64,000 nucleotides of DNA from assembly GCA_963281155.1 (NCBI GenBank), contig CAUJLY010000002.1:7688001-7752000 (forward strand). The letters run 5' to 3'. This DNA comes from Rhabditophanes sp. KR3021. Lineage: Eukaryota; Nematoda; Chromadorea; Rhabditida; Alloionematidae. The stretch's first letter is position 1; the number at the start of each line of letters is the position of its first letter. The notes beneath the pieces were generated by a model. It was not told the origin of the DNA and ran no database searches. It was given only the letters and a program-made list of their open reading frames with translations. Below are positions 10,412-22,367 of the stretch, piece by piece. The position numbers and the translations under genes were made by a program.

Positions 10412-12118
10412 TTAATTGGAAGCTGGCGAAACTAAGAATATCCGACTAGCCATCCTAATAGGCTTTTTCCTTTGTGTAAAGTAAATGAACAGCATCAACA
10501 AAGCCGCCACAAAGAACAAATTAGAAGCTATTAAGGGCCCAATCAAGTTATTGCCAAATTGAGGCACTTCACAACTAGATGGAGTCCATTTTTTAGACAT
10601 TACTTCAATTGGATCAGAAATTACATCGAAACTTTCAAGAGATTTTCTTTTTATTCTCGTTAAATTTGCCACTTGATTACATTTAGGAGGTGAAAAGGTG
10701 TCACATCCATTATCCTTTCTGTGACATAATGTGATTTTGCACTGGAATTGAAGGGCATTTTTGTCGGCAAACTTGAATATCTCACTTTTTGTTAATGCAA
10801 TTTGCATGTCTTTATCGTAAACAGGTGTATCCAGCAACGTTTCATCGACCGTGCAACCGTTTTTGTCTAAAATTGTTATCATTTCCCCTTTGTTGTTTTG
10901 AACAAAACAATCATGAACAAGCATTCCATAAACCTGACTATCTCCCTCTTCTTTGCATTCCCAACGATGCCAAACTTTGTCACCAACACTACCTACTGAA
11001 ACAATCTCACCATTTGGATTTTCTCTTCTCAAATGATAAGTACACGAAGGTATTGAGTACTTTCCTTGGGTAAATCCAACAAATTCAATATCATCAACTT
11101 TGATATTACTCTGCAAGGACTTGGTTCCTTCGTGGTAGAAACATTTTAATTTCATGACTTGATCAATGCCTGTCATGAAAGTATGATGAAACATAATGAC
11201 AACAGTGACTTCCACATGCATGCCCCGAGGTTCTAAGCTCCTCCATCTCTTGACACCACACGAATGAAAAGGAACTGAGAGTGAAATACTCCTAGGATCA
11301 TCAAAATCAACAGCACTTTTTTTGCATTCACCCTCATTGAAGTGATCAAGTACGAAAATATGGCCGTCGAAATCTTTTTGCGTACCACCTCTAATGCCAA
11401 TACCCTTCTTTCCGCAAATCAATTCAGGTTGAGGTGGTCTATAATCACTTTTACATGCTGACCATGTCAAGGAATCAACCAATCGTTGGTCTGGTTCAGT
11501 TTGTTGCGTCAAATAAAAGGTTCTATTTTTATTTCCTGATATAGCTACTAGGTGGTTTATATCAATTTGTTTGGACAAGCCAATTGCATAGACAAGGTAG
11601 TTATCTTTTTGAAGTTGCTCGGAGTGGGGGATGATGTCGTCTGTGGAAGTTCCGGAAGTGATTACAAACAAAAGTTTAGGAATTTTTGGTCGGGTGTTGG
11701 TGGACAGAAAGATGTCTTTAGAGAATTTTAGAGCTCTTCCAACGGCTGGTTCTTTCATGATATCAGTGTTGGTTAGTGATTCAATTTTATGCTTGATGAT
11801 GTCGCCATGTTGACTTAATTTGAGTAGAAGAGATGCCTTATCAGAAAAGACAACTAATCCAAGGTGATTGCCACCATCTGAAATATTAAGCCTCTCCACC
11901 ATCTTAGTCCCAAACTTCTTTATTATATTAAATGAAATAGAGTCCACATACTGGGACGTCTCAATCAACAGCATAATGTCCGCTTTGTTAGTTGCCAGGC
12001 AATGATCAATGACAGCTTCAGACACGATTCCATTATCAAGGAAAATACTCTTACCTAACCCATCATCACCCCAAATTTGAAATAAAAATGACAAAAAAAT
12101 AAATACAATCTTAATCAT
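10412..12118 (-). CDS. CUT-6-like vWA plus ZP-domain cuticlin
   Basis: A single exon of 568 residues. A signal peptide (1-17) is followed by a vWA domain (about 45-215; 'ADIMLLIETSQYVDS' carries an altered metal-binding motif, and 'PKLLFVITSGTSTDD' follows). A ZP domain starts near 235 ('PELICGKKGIGIRG') and runs to about 485 with paired cysteines. A furin-like cleavage site 'RIKRK' is near 487, and a C-terminal transmembrane helix ('LFFVAALLMLFIYFT') is followed by a short cytoplasmic tail. This order (vWA, ZP, cleavage site, membrane anchor) matches nematode CUT-6/cuticlin-like proteins, which are cleaved and assembled into cuticle or apical matrix. vWA motif residues are partly changed, so metal binding is doubtful. 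Confidence 0.88.
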   Translation of the reverse strand: MIKIVFIFLSFLFQIWGDDGLGKSIFLDNGIVSEAVIDHCLATNKADIMLLIETSQYVDSISFNIIKKFGTKMVERLNISDGGNHLGLVVFSDKASLLLKLSQHGDIIKHKIESLTNTDIMKEPAVGRALKFSKDIFLSTNTRPKIPKLLFVITSGTSTDDIIPHSEQLQKDNYLVYAIGLSKQIDINHLVAISGNKNRTFYLTQQTEPDQRLVDSLTWSACKSDYRPPQPELICGKKGIGIRGGTQKDFDGHIFVLDHFNEGECKKSAVDFDDPRSISLSVPFHSCGVKRWRSLEPRGMHVEVTVVIMFHHTFMTGIDQVMKLKCFYHEGTKSLQSNIKVDDIEFVGFTQGKYSIPSCTYHLRRENPNGEIVSVGSVGDKVWHRWECKEEGDSQVYGMLVHDCFVQNNKGEMITILDKNGCTVDETLLDTPVYDKDMQIALTKSEIFKFADKNALQFQCKITLCHRKDNGCDTFSPPKCNQVANLTRIKRKSLESFDVISDPIEVMSKKWTPSSCEVPQFGNNLIGPLIASNLFFVAALLMLFIYFTQRKKPIRMASRIFLVSPASN

Positions 12119-12860
12119 CCAGTCCGCCTAAAATAAATAACTAATAATATCCTAAATATACCAATACACATTAATTAAGAAAACGAAGATACCACCTAAC
12201 ACATCACCTCCCCCACAACAACCAAAAATAAATCCACCCAACAGGGATACATGTTCCTAACAATAACATTACCTTTCTAATCTCTTAATTTGTGATACCA
12301 CCTAATTGAATCTACAACAAGAAAATAGTATGTTATTTGATTTGATTAAACACAACAATAATAGTGAGATTTTTCTTTATTTAGGATAGAATTTGCCATT
12401 AATAGGCAGTGTGAATGGGTGAGTTTATTCATATTTGCCGACCCATTTACATCATTTTAAGATGGATCTAATTTGGGTTTGATTTTTCAGTTAACATATA
12501 CTTTAAGTTAGTTTCTTTTGGAAAAACAAATTATAGGAAACATCAAAATTTATCAATTACATTTAAATCATTTTTGAAGTATATTAATTTTTAAACGACA
12601 TACTTTCTAAAAATGACTTGTTTTGGGGCGTGGGTGGTAATAATGGAAAATAGATTTACAAATATATTTTACTTATACATAGACATAAAAGAAAGAATTA
12701 TAATTTGAGGAATCGTTTTTGTTGAATGCATAATTGTCACATTTAATATTATATTTACAAAGCTGCTGTTTTTTAGTTTTTAAATTGAATCCAGACAGGA
12801 CAGCTTTTATGCATCTCTTTTGTTTATGGATTTTGACTTATTTTTGGACTAAATAATTAT
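12119..12860. other. Intergenic, no gene seen
   Basis: 740-bp AT-rich spacer upstream of the cuticlin-like gene and downstream of the PIP4K gene, both on the minus strand. It presumably contains the cuticlin promoter; no motif could be assigned. Confidence 0.5.
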
Positions 12861-14143
12861 TCATGGGGAAATGACAGATCTTTTAATAAACTCAATTAAG
12901 CGGCGTGCGTATTGTTCTGGTTTGACGGAAGAGATTTCCTTAGCTTCAGAGCCGTATTTAACTGTTTTGGCTGCGGTAGCGGTTCTTTTTTTGACACCAT
13001 AATAGGTGAGGATGTCGACAAGACCAATGAAGTAGATTAATTTTTTTTCACTCGAGGCAGACGTTGTGATGGCGAAGAATTCATCTTCCAGGTCGGGTCC
13101 ATCTGAGAGAGCAGTGAAGGCTCCCGTTGATGGGAGTGGTGAGTCAGGCGGGGATGGGCACAATTCTTCCCCTCCACTCAGATCTTCGGGTTCTGATGAA
13201 TGTACTTGGCCCATTTCTTTAGCTTCTTCTTCCTTCGCTGCTTTGTCACAATCGTGAATCCCAACCAACAACGAATAATCCATCAAATGGTGTTTAGTCA
13301 GAAACTCCGTATCGGCCTTCAACAGCTCTAGCAACTGATCCTTAGCGGCACAAGGTAAAATCAACTTATAATTGTCTTCAATAAAATCGTTATCCTTAAA
13401 CGTTGGCAACTCTTTACTTCTTTCTTTTTCCGAAGCTTGTCTCTGAATGGTGGAGCCCTTGAGGTCATACTTTTTGTGTACGTTATACTTACACCCAAAT
13501 ATATTTCTCATCACCAACAAATATGTATTATCTCCATCAACAGTAATCCTATACAAGCCCAAATTCTGGGGCAACAAAGTCTTGCCCATCTTGGAAACAA
13601 CATACTCATGATATTTAGGCAAGATGGAAAGCAATTCAGCTACGTTTTCACTATCAATAGCTTTGATAACAAATCTCTTGTCGTGGGAAATGTAAAGTTT
13701 GGAATGGCCAGACGATTCGTCAGTGTCCAGTTCAGGTTCACTATAAGTAAGTGAGGAAAGATACTCCTTTTGTGTGATTCCAAATTGCTCCCGTACATTC
13801 CTAAAAACATTGGGACAATATTGCTTTATCTTAAAATGAGATGGCATGTACTCTTTGTTGTAAGCATGATTATCAACCTTGATCTTTGAAGAAGCTTTAA
13901 AATCATCTGGCATCAAAAGACCAGGTGGAGGAATATGCATCAACTCATTAATCTGTTCAAAAAGTAATATTGCATTAATAAATGAAAACGTTCATTACTC
14001 ACCGTATGGTTGATTCCCCACATAAAAACGGACAGGATAGGTTCATTGGAGCGAAACAGTTTCAACTTTGGTATCAGACACTTTTTCTTTCCTCGAAAGT
14101 GACGGCCCTTGAGTCTAGAGCTTTTTTTTGATGATTTTTCCAT
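12861..14143 (-). CDS. ppk-2: Phosphatidylinositol-5-phosphate 4-kinase (type II PIPK)
   Basis: Exons 14143-14003 and 13952-12861 join over a 50-bp GTGAGT..CAG intron in phase 0, giving 410 residues, the usual PIP4K length. The splice restores 'MWGINHTINEL', a hallmark of PIP4K N-termini. Further marks: 'FRNVREQFGI', 'KRFVIKAID' (ATP-site lysine), 'LLVMRNIFG', 'KYDLKGST', 'HLMDYSLLVGIHD' (catalytic MDYSL), a low-complexity Ser/Pro-rich insert (about 285-330), and 'FIGLVDILTYYGVKKRTA' with the activation-loop region near 'SEAKEISSVKPEQY'. It converts PI5P to PI(4,5)P2 in cytosol and at membranes. The symbol is the C. elegans PIP4K name, assigned by family. The start gives a basic N-terminus typical of the family. 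Confidence 0.92.
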
Positions 14144-14804
14144 TGTTTTGTATAAACCAAAGGAACTAAAAGACTAGGAGATTAAAATAATATAAAAATT
14201 GACACTTCCGAGTATATCAAAACGTAAAGTATTACAAAAAATATGGTGTCAAAAAATAGTGAATGTGGTAAAGAATAAAGGTTAAATATATGGTGATGAA
14301 TATAATTTTAGGGATGATTGTAGAGAAGAGACTCACGAAAATTGATAAATATCGAAGTATATTATTATAAAAAGGTCTCCCTATCATGTGTTTACTAAAT
14401 AAAAGAACGTGCAACATGCCCAAATGTATTTTGTAGGTGACGTCTCCTTGATAAGAATATATTGTCTCGTTACTTGGTATCACCAACAAAAACAAAATAA
14501 ATTTAGATGAAGTCAAGGGAAAAGATGTGAAGTATAAAATTTGAAAGATAACTGAAATATGGGAATGACTAAATTGAACTGAAGTACTCTAAAAATACAT
14601 AAATCTATGTAAAGTTCTTTAATTTAGTGAAAGGACATAAATATATGGAATAAATGTAAGGTCTTATTCGATAAAAGTTACCCCAGGACAATGTTAATTT
14701 ATCCTGATGGTGCATGAAGGAATATATTTTTTGATGTCAAATAGTGCACATACACATACATTTATCTACGCTATATCGCGTCCCCTTATACGTTTTGTCC
14801 CCTG

Positions 14805-14876
14805 CCATAGGACTGATAAGGCACAATATTATACAAGATGATGCTACTTGTATGTTTCGAATGTGCCGTCCTCTGG
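14805..14876 (+). other. Candidate structured RNA: nested hairpin
   Basis: Three stems nest. The outer one is CCA-t-AGGAC (14805-14813) with GTCCT-c-TGG (14868-14876), 8 pairs and one mismatch. The middle one is GGCACA (14820-14825) with TGTGCC (14862-14867). The inner one is ATACAAG (14831-14837) with CTTGTAT (14847-14853), closing a 9-nt loop. The island is less AT-rich than its surroundings. Strand is arbitrary, since the inverted pairs also fold on the minus strand. No known RNA family is recognised. Confidence 0.3.
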
Positions 14877-17800
14877 TAAATGTAGATACAGCAGTATTTG
14901 TAGTGTTGGTTTGAGTATGTAAAAAAGAACTGAAAAAATGTATATATATGTTTGAGTGGATGAGAAAAAATAAATCTAATTTATTTATAGTTTAGCAGTT
15001 AAGTTTAAATATAATTTGGAAAAGACAATTTGCCTAAAGATGAATTAGATAAAGTGAATGACATTTTTGAAATGATGGTTCCGTTGTTCCTTAGAATAAA
15101 TGTTATAGTTTTAGTTTGCTAGTTTGTGTATATGACAAATGCGTACATACATACAAACAACAAATAAATAGTATACAGCACTACAACCACTAGTAATAAT
15201 AATTGGTGCGTGAGCATAAAAGGAAATGAAAAGCGTAAATTAAAAGAATGGCATAGAAAGGAGGAAGTATTAAGAATAGGGAATGATTAGATAATTTTGC
15301 CACTTTTTGCGGACTTGCCTTGGCAGTAAAAATATTTATTTTGATTAGTGAGTTACTTTCTTCCAACCATAATAAGGTCAATTGGTCGTTTCGAGATTTT
15401 AGTAGCAATATTTGCTCCTATTTGTGTTCGAGATTAGGAAAGTTAATGTGAGAAAGAGAATGGAAAGTTTTTGTTGTTTATTAAACAAACAACTTCTTAC
15501 CATCTAGTCAACAAAAAAAGATATCGGTTTATTTTCAAATGGTGGAGATGATTCATTTCTTATATTACACATCATCCCTTCACATACTAATCAGATATAA
15601 AAATTAAACTGAAATTATAAGATATGCATTTCTTTTATTTCTTCATTACACATCCTTTGTACCATGATTAACAGCTCATATTTAACTATCAAACAGTATT
15701 CGTAGGAATATGAAGAAGTATCTGTAAAACAACCATTTATAACGAATATTTATTCGCAAAAGAAATATAAAAATATTTATGAACATGATATAGTCAAGAA
15801 CCCACCGCATTTTTAGACAAAAAGGGTATCAATTGATTGAAAGTAATTAAAACTTTTAAAATATTTCTGTTTATTGATGCCTTAAACATATTATTTCACC
15901 AAATATTTTGGCGAACAAGTTAAAACAAGTGGTAAATATTATTATGCTTAAGATAAAAAAAATAGAACGAGGAAGAGAATCGAATGTGAAGGCAATTTTA
16001 GATGACATCATGAGTTAGTATTTAATAATAGTATAGTTATGCTATACTATACTTGATCAGCAAGCTTATCTAAAGTTGAATCATTCATACAAGACGCTTC
16101 TACATTCGTTCTATTCAAATGATGCATTTCATTTTTGTCATTTGACAATACAATTCAAAATATCAATCCTAAACTATTTATTTTGTTTTTTAACCTTGCA
16201 TCCTAAATAAACACCACACATTATATTTACATAAAATAACTCATCTAAAGTTCGTACTTTATTTTCGAATTTATTATATATGAGGACAAGCTTGATATTT
16301 AAGTTGTTGCAATCAAATGTTTCAATATTTATTTTGGTGATTTGGGCTGTACATTTAATGAACATTCCATTCAAGGTAACAGCCATTAAATTTAGTAGTT
16401 TATTTGATACGTTCTTCAAAGACTGCTTTTTGTTTTTTTGGAATATTTTTTATGATTTTTGAATAACTATATTCTCTCTGAAGTAATAATTTGGTGGGAC
16501 TGTTGTAGAATTTTGTTGCAAGAAGATCATATTTTGCGGAGGAAGTGATGCGTTTAGAGTCATCTTGAAACCATCCCGTTTGGCTTTCTTAAAAAATGCC
16601 AAAGACAAAAAGTTGAAGAGTATCTCATCTCCTGTTCAGATTCTTTTAAATGCTTTATTTGCTATGATAATTGAAGTCATCAAAACACTTCCTCAAATGC
16701 ATCGTTGGTGAATAATGCTCAGTTAGAATGGTTGGTATGGATGTTGTTGTTTGGTGGCTATATAATTAAATACAATATTACCAAATTAAAATTTTAACGA
16801 ATATCAAAGTGTTAAGTTAAGTTTTGATTTTTATTTTGCGAATTTCTGGGATAAATACATACTTTATGAAGGGAGCATCATTTTTAAAGTTCGGCCGAGT
16901 AGTTAAAAATATATTAAATTTGCATATATTATGCTTTTTTTAAATGCGATTCATTGCAAACAAAAATAATACTTTTGAATGTTGAAGGAATTAAATCTAA
17001 TGAAGTTCATCTTTGCTGAGATTGCCAAGAAAACGGTCTTGCTTCTTTATGACTATAATTTACTTAATGCTCGCGTGTACACTTTATTATGTTATTAAAT
17101 TAGATGGAAACATGCACGATACTATTTCATGATAAAAGATTGCGAATCTATGCCATAGTTGTCATATTATGCTATGTCCTCCATTTGTTTATAAAATACA
17201 TTTAATTTGAAGAAATAAAATGCTGTTTTCACTAAAATTTGTTTGTTGCTTAATATCCTAGACGTAACTTAAGTATAAGGAATCTCTATATTTGCAATTT
17301 TTTCTGCGTCTAAATGCATTTCTTTTGTTTTTGGTCAGCAATTTGTCTTTAAAAATGTGCAACATTGCAATGTCTGCCAAATATTTGAAATAAATGCAAG
17401 AACTGATCTACTTTGGATGTTTAAGATTTTGCATAGGTAAGATAGGTAATTGTAGGTTTTATTTAAGTTGATGAAAGTCATAATTGCATAGGGTTTCGCA
17501 TGGCATTAATTCTTGTCACTACTCGGTCATACTTTATCTGGTGGTGTGGATCATATTAATGTTTCAGGGTGGATGCTATAATAAATAACTAAATATGCGA
17601 AATTCTTTTACCCCCCAATTATCCTAAAATAATACGAGAAACTTGATTATGATAAGTGAAAAGAAAGATCTATATTGCGATAAGTATTGCATCTTCTCTC
17701 AAAATAAGTGTTGTTTTGGATTACTAGAAGTTGAAATTAGTTATGTTGGTATCTTAGGCATTTTACTTTGTATTTTAAGACGTATACAAAAAAGATGTAA

Positions 17801-18336
17801 TTGGATTAGTTTTCATCCTTGATCAACCAAAAATATTTGAAGTACTTGATTTTTGAAAACTACTTGTCGTAAATAAATGATGCCAAATTGCTGTATGTAG
17901 ACGATATTTTTTTGAATTTCTGATTTCCATAATGCTAAATTATATTTCGATGAAGTCAAGAATACACAGACTCGTAGTTTAATGGGTAAATATGATTGAT
18001 GAATGCGTTATTTCCAATCTATTTAATATGAATGTGTCTGGAAACTTTCACTGTAATTAAACAACTGGCTACGTTATTGGGCGTAATAATTTTTAGACTC
18101 AATAGACATTGGATAAAAAAGGTAATGCCATGGAATAATAATAACTTAATATGTTTATTATTTTTGTGGTTTGAATAAAGTTGTAAGTTCAAATGGCCTA
18201 ACTTTTGAGATTCTTATTTTACAGACAAGAAAAAAGTAATAAGATGCTGTATTGTATTCTTCATTCTGTGATATTGTAACGATTTTTTTAAACATGCTGT
18301 CTTATAAGTTGCAGTAATGAAAGGTGGTCAATGCTA

Positions 18337-18447
18337 GTTGATAGAAACTATTCGAATACTTTTTTTCAAATGCTGACTTTCAATAATGCAGTTGTTTATA
18401 GAAGCTATTTGATTCCTTCTTTCAAATGTTGACTTTTAATAATGCAG
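18337..18447. repeat. Two-copy tandem duplication, about 55 bp unit
   Basis: Two adjacent units begin gttgatagaaacta and gttgtttatagaagcta and end tcaaatgctgactttcaat and tcaaatgttgacttttaat, each followed by aatgcag. They align over about 55 bp with several substitutions and small gaps. Both lie in the gene-poor region; function unknown. Confidence 0.6.
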
Positions 18448-19948
18448 GATTTTTGATCAAGATTATTAAAGAGTCAATGCAATATTGCTGTTTAACAATT
18501 TCAATTCTCTTCATTTTTCAGGAATTCAATGTTAAGTTTGTTTGAGTATTGAGGAATATGATCCATTATGAAGTAAATGCGTAAATAGTATTAAATTTAA
18601 ACTATTGTAAGTAGTTGAGACAAATCTAAATTATTGCTGAAGAGTTTAATTGATTTTGGGAAAGATAAAATCGAATCCAATATGTGGAAGATAGATGATA
18701 TTGCTTCTTTAATTAGAGACTTTTTATTAATGTATTTTCAGAAATAAGCAGAAACCCCAATAAGATAAATGCAAATAGCAAATACTATATCGTTGCAAGT
18801 TTTTTGTAGATTACGGATAGTAAGGAATTAAATATATATTGAAGCGACAGTTTTACTTCTTGCTAATTTGTATGCTTTAATTTAGGTAAATACTTCCATA
18901 TAAATTGCTTTATGGTGTGAATTAAAATGAGTGCTATGAAGTGAACAGATTAATAAGTGACACACGCAATGCAAACATAATTATCTAAATAAAGAGTGAT
19001 TCGTAGACCTATTTCTCTAATCTCAGATACCCCAAAGCATAAATCAAATCTCCAAGGCATTTTTTGCTCATTCAGTATACAAACCATAATTAACGATGCA
19101 TAAAATAAAGTACAACATCAATCACTACGAGCGAAACAAAGAGACCATCATCATGCAAAGTGTCGACTGAATTTCGTAGTTAAATTGCGAAGCTTAATTG
19201 TAAAACTCCACCTTCACGACCCACATTTAGTAATAAGAGTTCCATTTTGCTGATGGATTTCTGGACTATTATTTGGTAATGAAACTTTTAAAAATCAAAA
19301 AAATGAATAAGAGCTTATTAGACTCACCAGCATAAAAATTGAACTACATAGAGAGATCATTTTTCCATAGCTTCATCGCATCTTTTTCCCAAAATAATTG
19401 CTTCAATTATTAGGCAAGTGTTTTGAGTATGTCCTTGTGATTGGTATTAGTTTCTGACTTGTCTTGAAGGCTCTTTTCAAAAATAGTACAGTGAAGCTTG
19501 TGTTTAGTGAACATCAGTTTTGGAGCAGCAGGAGAGTTTAAAATGAGACGGCACATTTCTTTAGCCAATTAAGTCTTTTCAGTGACCCTCAATCCTTCCA
19601 TAACTTTTAATCCACAATTAGTAGCCTTTTAATAAGTGCCTTTTGATTACTACTAATTAATTAAAATTATGCAATGAACTGATAGCTATGATAGCTAATT
19701 AGTAATATTTCTATATTTACTTCATTTTTCAACTTGATAAACATAATGACTTAGGTTGTTATTCAAATACAAGCCATCTTGTGAATATAACTAATACAAT
19801 TTGATAATCACACAAACATTCAGAGTCATTTTTATTCAAAATAATACTGTTTTTTAAAAATTAGTTCAGATATTTTTTAGTAGACATATAAAAATAAGCT
19901 CATTTATATTTGTTCCTTAAGTCGTGTTCTAAATTATTGGCAACTAAA

Positions 19949-20937
19949 ATGATAGGTAGGTGGAATTAATTATACTAATTTATATACCAATAAGTTTAGG
20001 AGAACAAATTTTCTACATTTTACTTATGATATTTGGAATTATTTCTGTAATATTTTATTGCACCTTCTTAATTTTTATTCTAACAATGTTGAAATCAAAT
20101 AATCCAAGCTTTGCAAAAGAATTTTATATAATATTTGTAGTTGCAGGCTTTGTCGACATTGTGTATTTGATTGGTGAACTTGTTACTTGGATTGCATCTG
20201 AAATTTATGTGTTTCAAAACCTTTATCTTAACATGTCCATTGAATCAAATGGAGCAGGTATATTGTCAGCTTTCAGTTTGTGTCTAGGATTCTTATCAAT
20301 ATTTTTTTTCGTCATTATATCTTTTAATCGTTTGACATCTGTATATCCATTTATATATACTAAAATATGGAACTCATGGTATCTACTTTTTTTACTTGGA
20401 TGGCCATTTAGCATTGTTATACCGCTTTTTGTATATATGTCAAATCATCGTGCACATTTTGAAACAAACTCAGAAATAATTGGTGTATCTATAGTATATG
20501 AAGATAAACATTTTTCATTTATGATATGGAAAATTTCTTTAATTGTGCATATTAGTTCTACAATTTTAATCGGAACGATGAATTTTTTGTTATTACGAAA
20601 AATAAGAAGTATAGGCAAAAATTCATCAAATGAAAATCATATTTCAAAAACGGAACTCAATTTAGCTATTTTTTCATTAGTTACTTTTTCCATGTTGCTC
20701 ATTTACGTTATTGTGGATATTATAATCATAGCTCTTATGTCCAATCAGAGCGTGATATTTGCAAATGTGTATCATGTGTTAATGGTAGCAAGAGTTGCAT
20801 TAGGAAGTTTAGCGCCATATGCATTAGTTATAATTTCAACAGAAGTTAGAGGAAAGTTCTTTGCTTTTATAAGAATTAAGAAAAGTGTTATTAATACAAC
20901 TAATCAACTGGCAAAAACAAACAAAACAGTTATTTAA
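19949..20937 (+). CDS. Serpentine (7TM) receptor, Srv-like
   Basis: A 7-nt first exon (19949-19955, ATGATAG) splices over a 44-bp GTAGGT..TTTAG intron (phase 1) to 20000-20937, giving 314 residues starting 'MIGEQIFYILLMIFG'. This supplies an ATG that the long exon lacks before TM1 (its next ATG is at 20026, inside TM1). Seven hydrophobic segments follow. The motif 'SFNRLTSVYPFIYTKIWNSW' after TM3 resembles the Srv/Sru/Srg group of nematode chemoreceptors. Expected at ciliary membranes of sensory neurons; the ligand is unknown. The first exon is inferred from splice-site and frame fit only. Confidence 0.78.
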
Positions 20938-21330
20938 TAATATTAATACTCAAACCAAAATGCCAAGATGTTTTGATAGTAAAATATGTGTAAACGGGAT
21001 GAATGTAAAAAAATTGTCTTACGTGATTATAATGAAATCACAACTATTATAGTTACATATAAAAACAAAAGGAAGTTTATACAAAAGAATTCATTATACT
21101 GCAAATATTTTATTTATTTGTACATACGGTAAATTATTTATTAATTGCATTTAATAAGTCAGTAATCATAATAGAAGTTAGATTTTTTAAAGTCTCCTCA
21201 CAGGGTACTCCTTGTATTCATTGTTAGCTGTTTGAACGTGAGTCCGTATTATTTAGCACAACACTAGATCCACAATTAGAAACAGTTAGCTTGGATATAT
21301 AAGTGCTCATACCATTCTTATAACATTAAA

Positions 21331-21437
21331 ATGGCCGATGTCTCTTCAGAAGCAGCTTCCACCAAAGGTAATATTAGTTCGTTTAAATTATTTTAGAAAG
21401 TACCCACTGTTTTCGGACTTTGGGTTGGTGTGGATGA
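21331..21437 (+). pseudogene. Truncated gene start (MADVSSEAASTK..)
   Basis: The ATG at 21331 follows a TATA-like tatataag about 40 bp upstream. It encodes 'MADVSSEAASTK', then a possible 29-bp intron (21368-21396, GTAATA..TTTTAG). The spliced frame stops after 26 residues at 21437 and the unspliced frame stops inside the intron. The acetyl-ready Ala/Ser-rich start resembles an H1-histone N-terminus, but this is too short to prove. Best read as the 5' remnant of a lost gene, or a short peptide gene. Confidence 0.3.
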
Positions 21438-21783
21438 TGCATTTGTGTTGTTTTATTTGGTCTTAATTAATTTGCTTCAATATTAATAATATCTCATTTA
21501 CTACTTTTAAATGTGAATAGTGACACTTTAAGTTTCTTCAATGTCATTTAATATTGTTGTAATTTTATATAACCATCAATAAATTCTAATCATTTGTTAT
21601 TTTTGTCAACAAATTCATTGTTAAGCATTTTCTTCATTATGTTTTGACCTTTGATGCCGCTTAACTACCAATTACGTACACATTGTTATTTAAATTTTGA
21701 CGAAAATATAAATAGTGAAAAAGTGAGGAGACTGGTCTCAAAGCCTGAATAAGCTTCTAGTAGGATTACACAACAGGGTTTAA

Positions 21784-21877
21784 AAGGGTCTTTATTAATC
21801 TACAAAAAATCGTGGCCACCTAATGCCAATAATAATATGAAGACTACTTACGATTTTGAGATGGGAGCTGAAAAGAG
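21784..21877 (-). repeat. Dispersed repeat, copy A
   Basis: Shares with 50390-50493 an ordered series of blocks read on the minus strand: TCAGC-CC-ATCT, then GTAAGTAG, then about 30-40 bp, then CATTAGGTGGCCAC, then a polyadenylation-like AATAAA 25-30 bp later. The GTAAG..TTAG part looks like a mini-intron. Not linked to a recognised element. Confidence 0.5.
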
Positions 21878-22367
21878 CTAAACTAAAATGAAGTAGATAA
21901 ATAAATAGACGAAGTGAGAAAATGAGGATCGTGATTGGATCCTAGATAATGACATAATAATAAAATGTCACATAATATAAATACAATAATTCAAGCAAAA
22001 TACACATAAATAACATTCAAATTCTAAATATAGAATATACAACTTTTCGTATATTCACCAAATCCAAAAATGTATAACAAATAATACATAATGCTGTAAA
22101 TATATTTTAATTAAACCATATCTGGTTATTAAAACAACATAAAAATAAATGTATCATTTAATAAATTGATTAAAATTTGACGGAGCATAAACCTAATACG
22201 GCCTGAAATTTAATTTTGTCATAAAATAATGCAGACTTTATATTCGCCGTTATAAGTACCTAAATTATTTATTTATCAAATAAGAATACGATTAATAAAT
22301 AAGCGTTTTTAACATTTACAGATAATATTTAAGAGGCATTCCTCTTTTATTGACTAATTTTTTGCCG

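Larger units (their letters stand above)
14144..19948. other. 5.8-kb AT-rich gene-poor region
   Basis: No ORF here has convincing coding character; the longest (14232-14516 and 16174-16419, both minus) are low-complexity and end in AT-rich noise. It contains a strong hairpin (14805-14876), an almost perfect palindrome around 16029-16052, and a two-copy tandem duplication (18337-18447). It may hold regulatory DNA or a long intron of an undetected gene. Confidence 0.55.
20938..22367. other. Intergenic with truncated gene start and a dispersed repeat
   Basis: AT-rich region between two receptor genes. It contains a promoter-like stretch with a truncated coding start (21331-21437) and repeat copy A (21784-21877). 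No complete gene is seen. Confidence 0.5.

Noticed and set aside
14232..14516. 94-codon minus-strand ORF in the gene desert
   Set aside because: Composition follows AT-rich DNA (Ile/Phe/Leu/Tyr) with no recognisable pattern or upstream signals.
16029..16052. Palindrome around tatagttatgctata
   Set aside because: Short inverted repeats of this kind are expected in AT-rich DNA; no flanking structure.
16496..16711. Open plus frame with protein-like words (KPSRLAFLKNAKDKKLKS)
   Set aside because: No family, start or splice support; too short to separate from chance.
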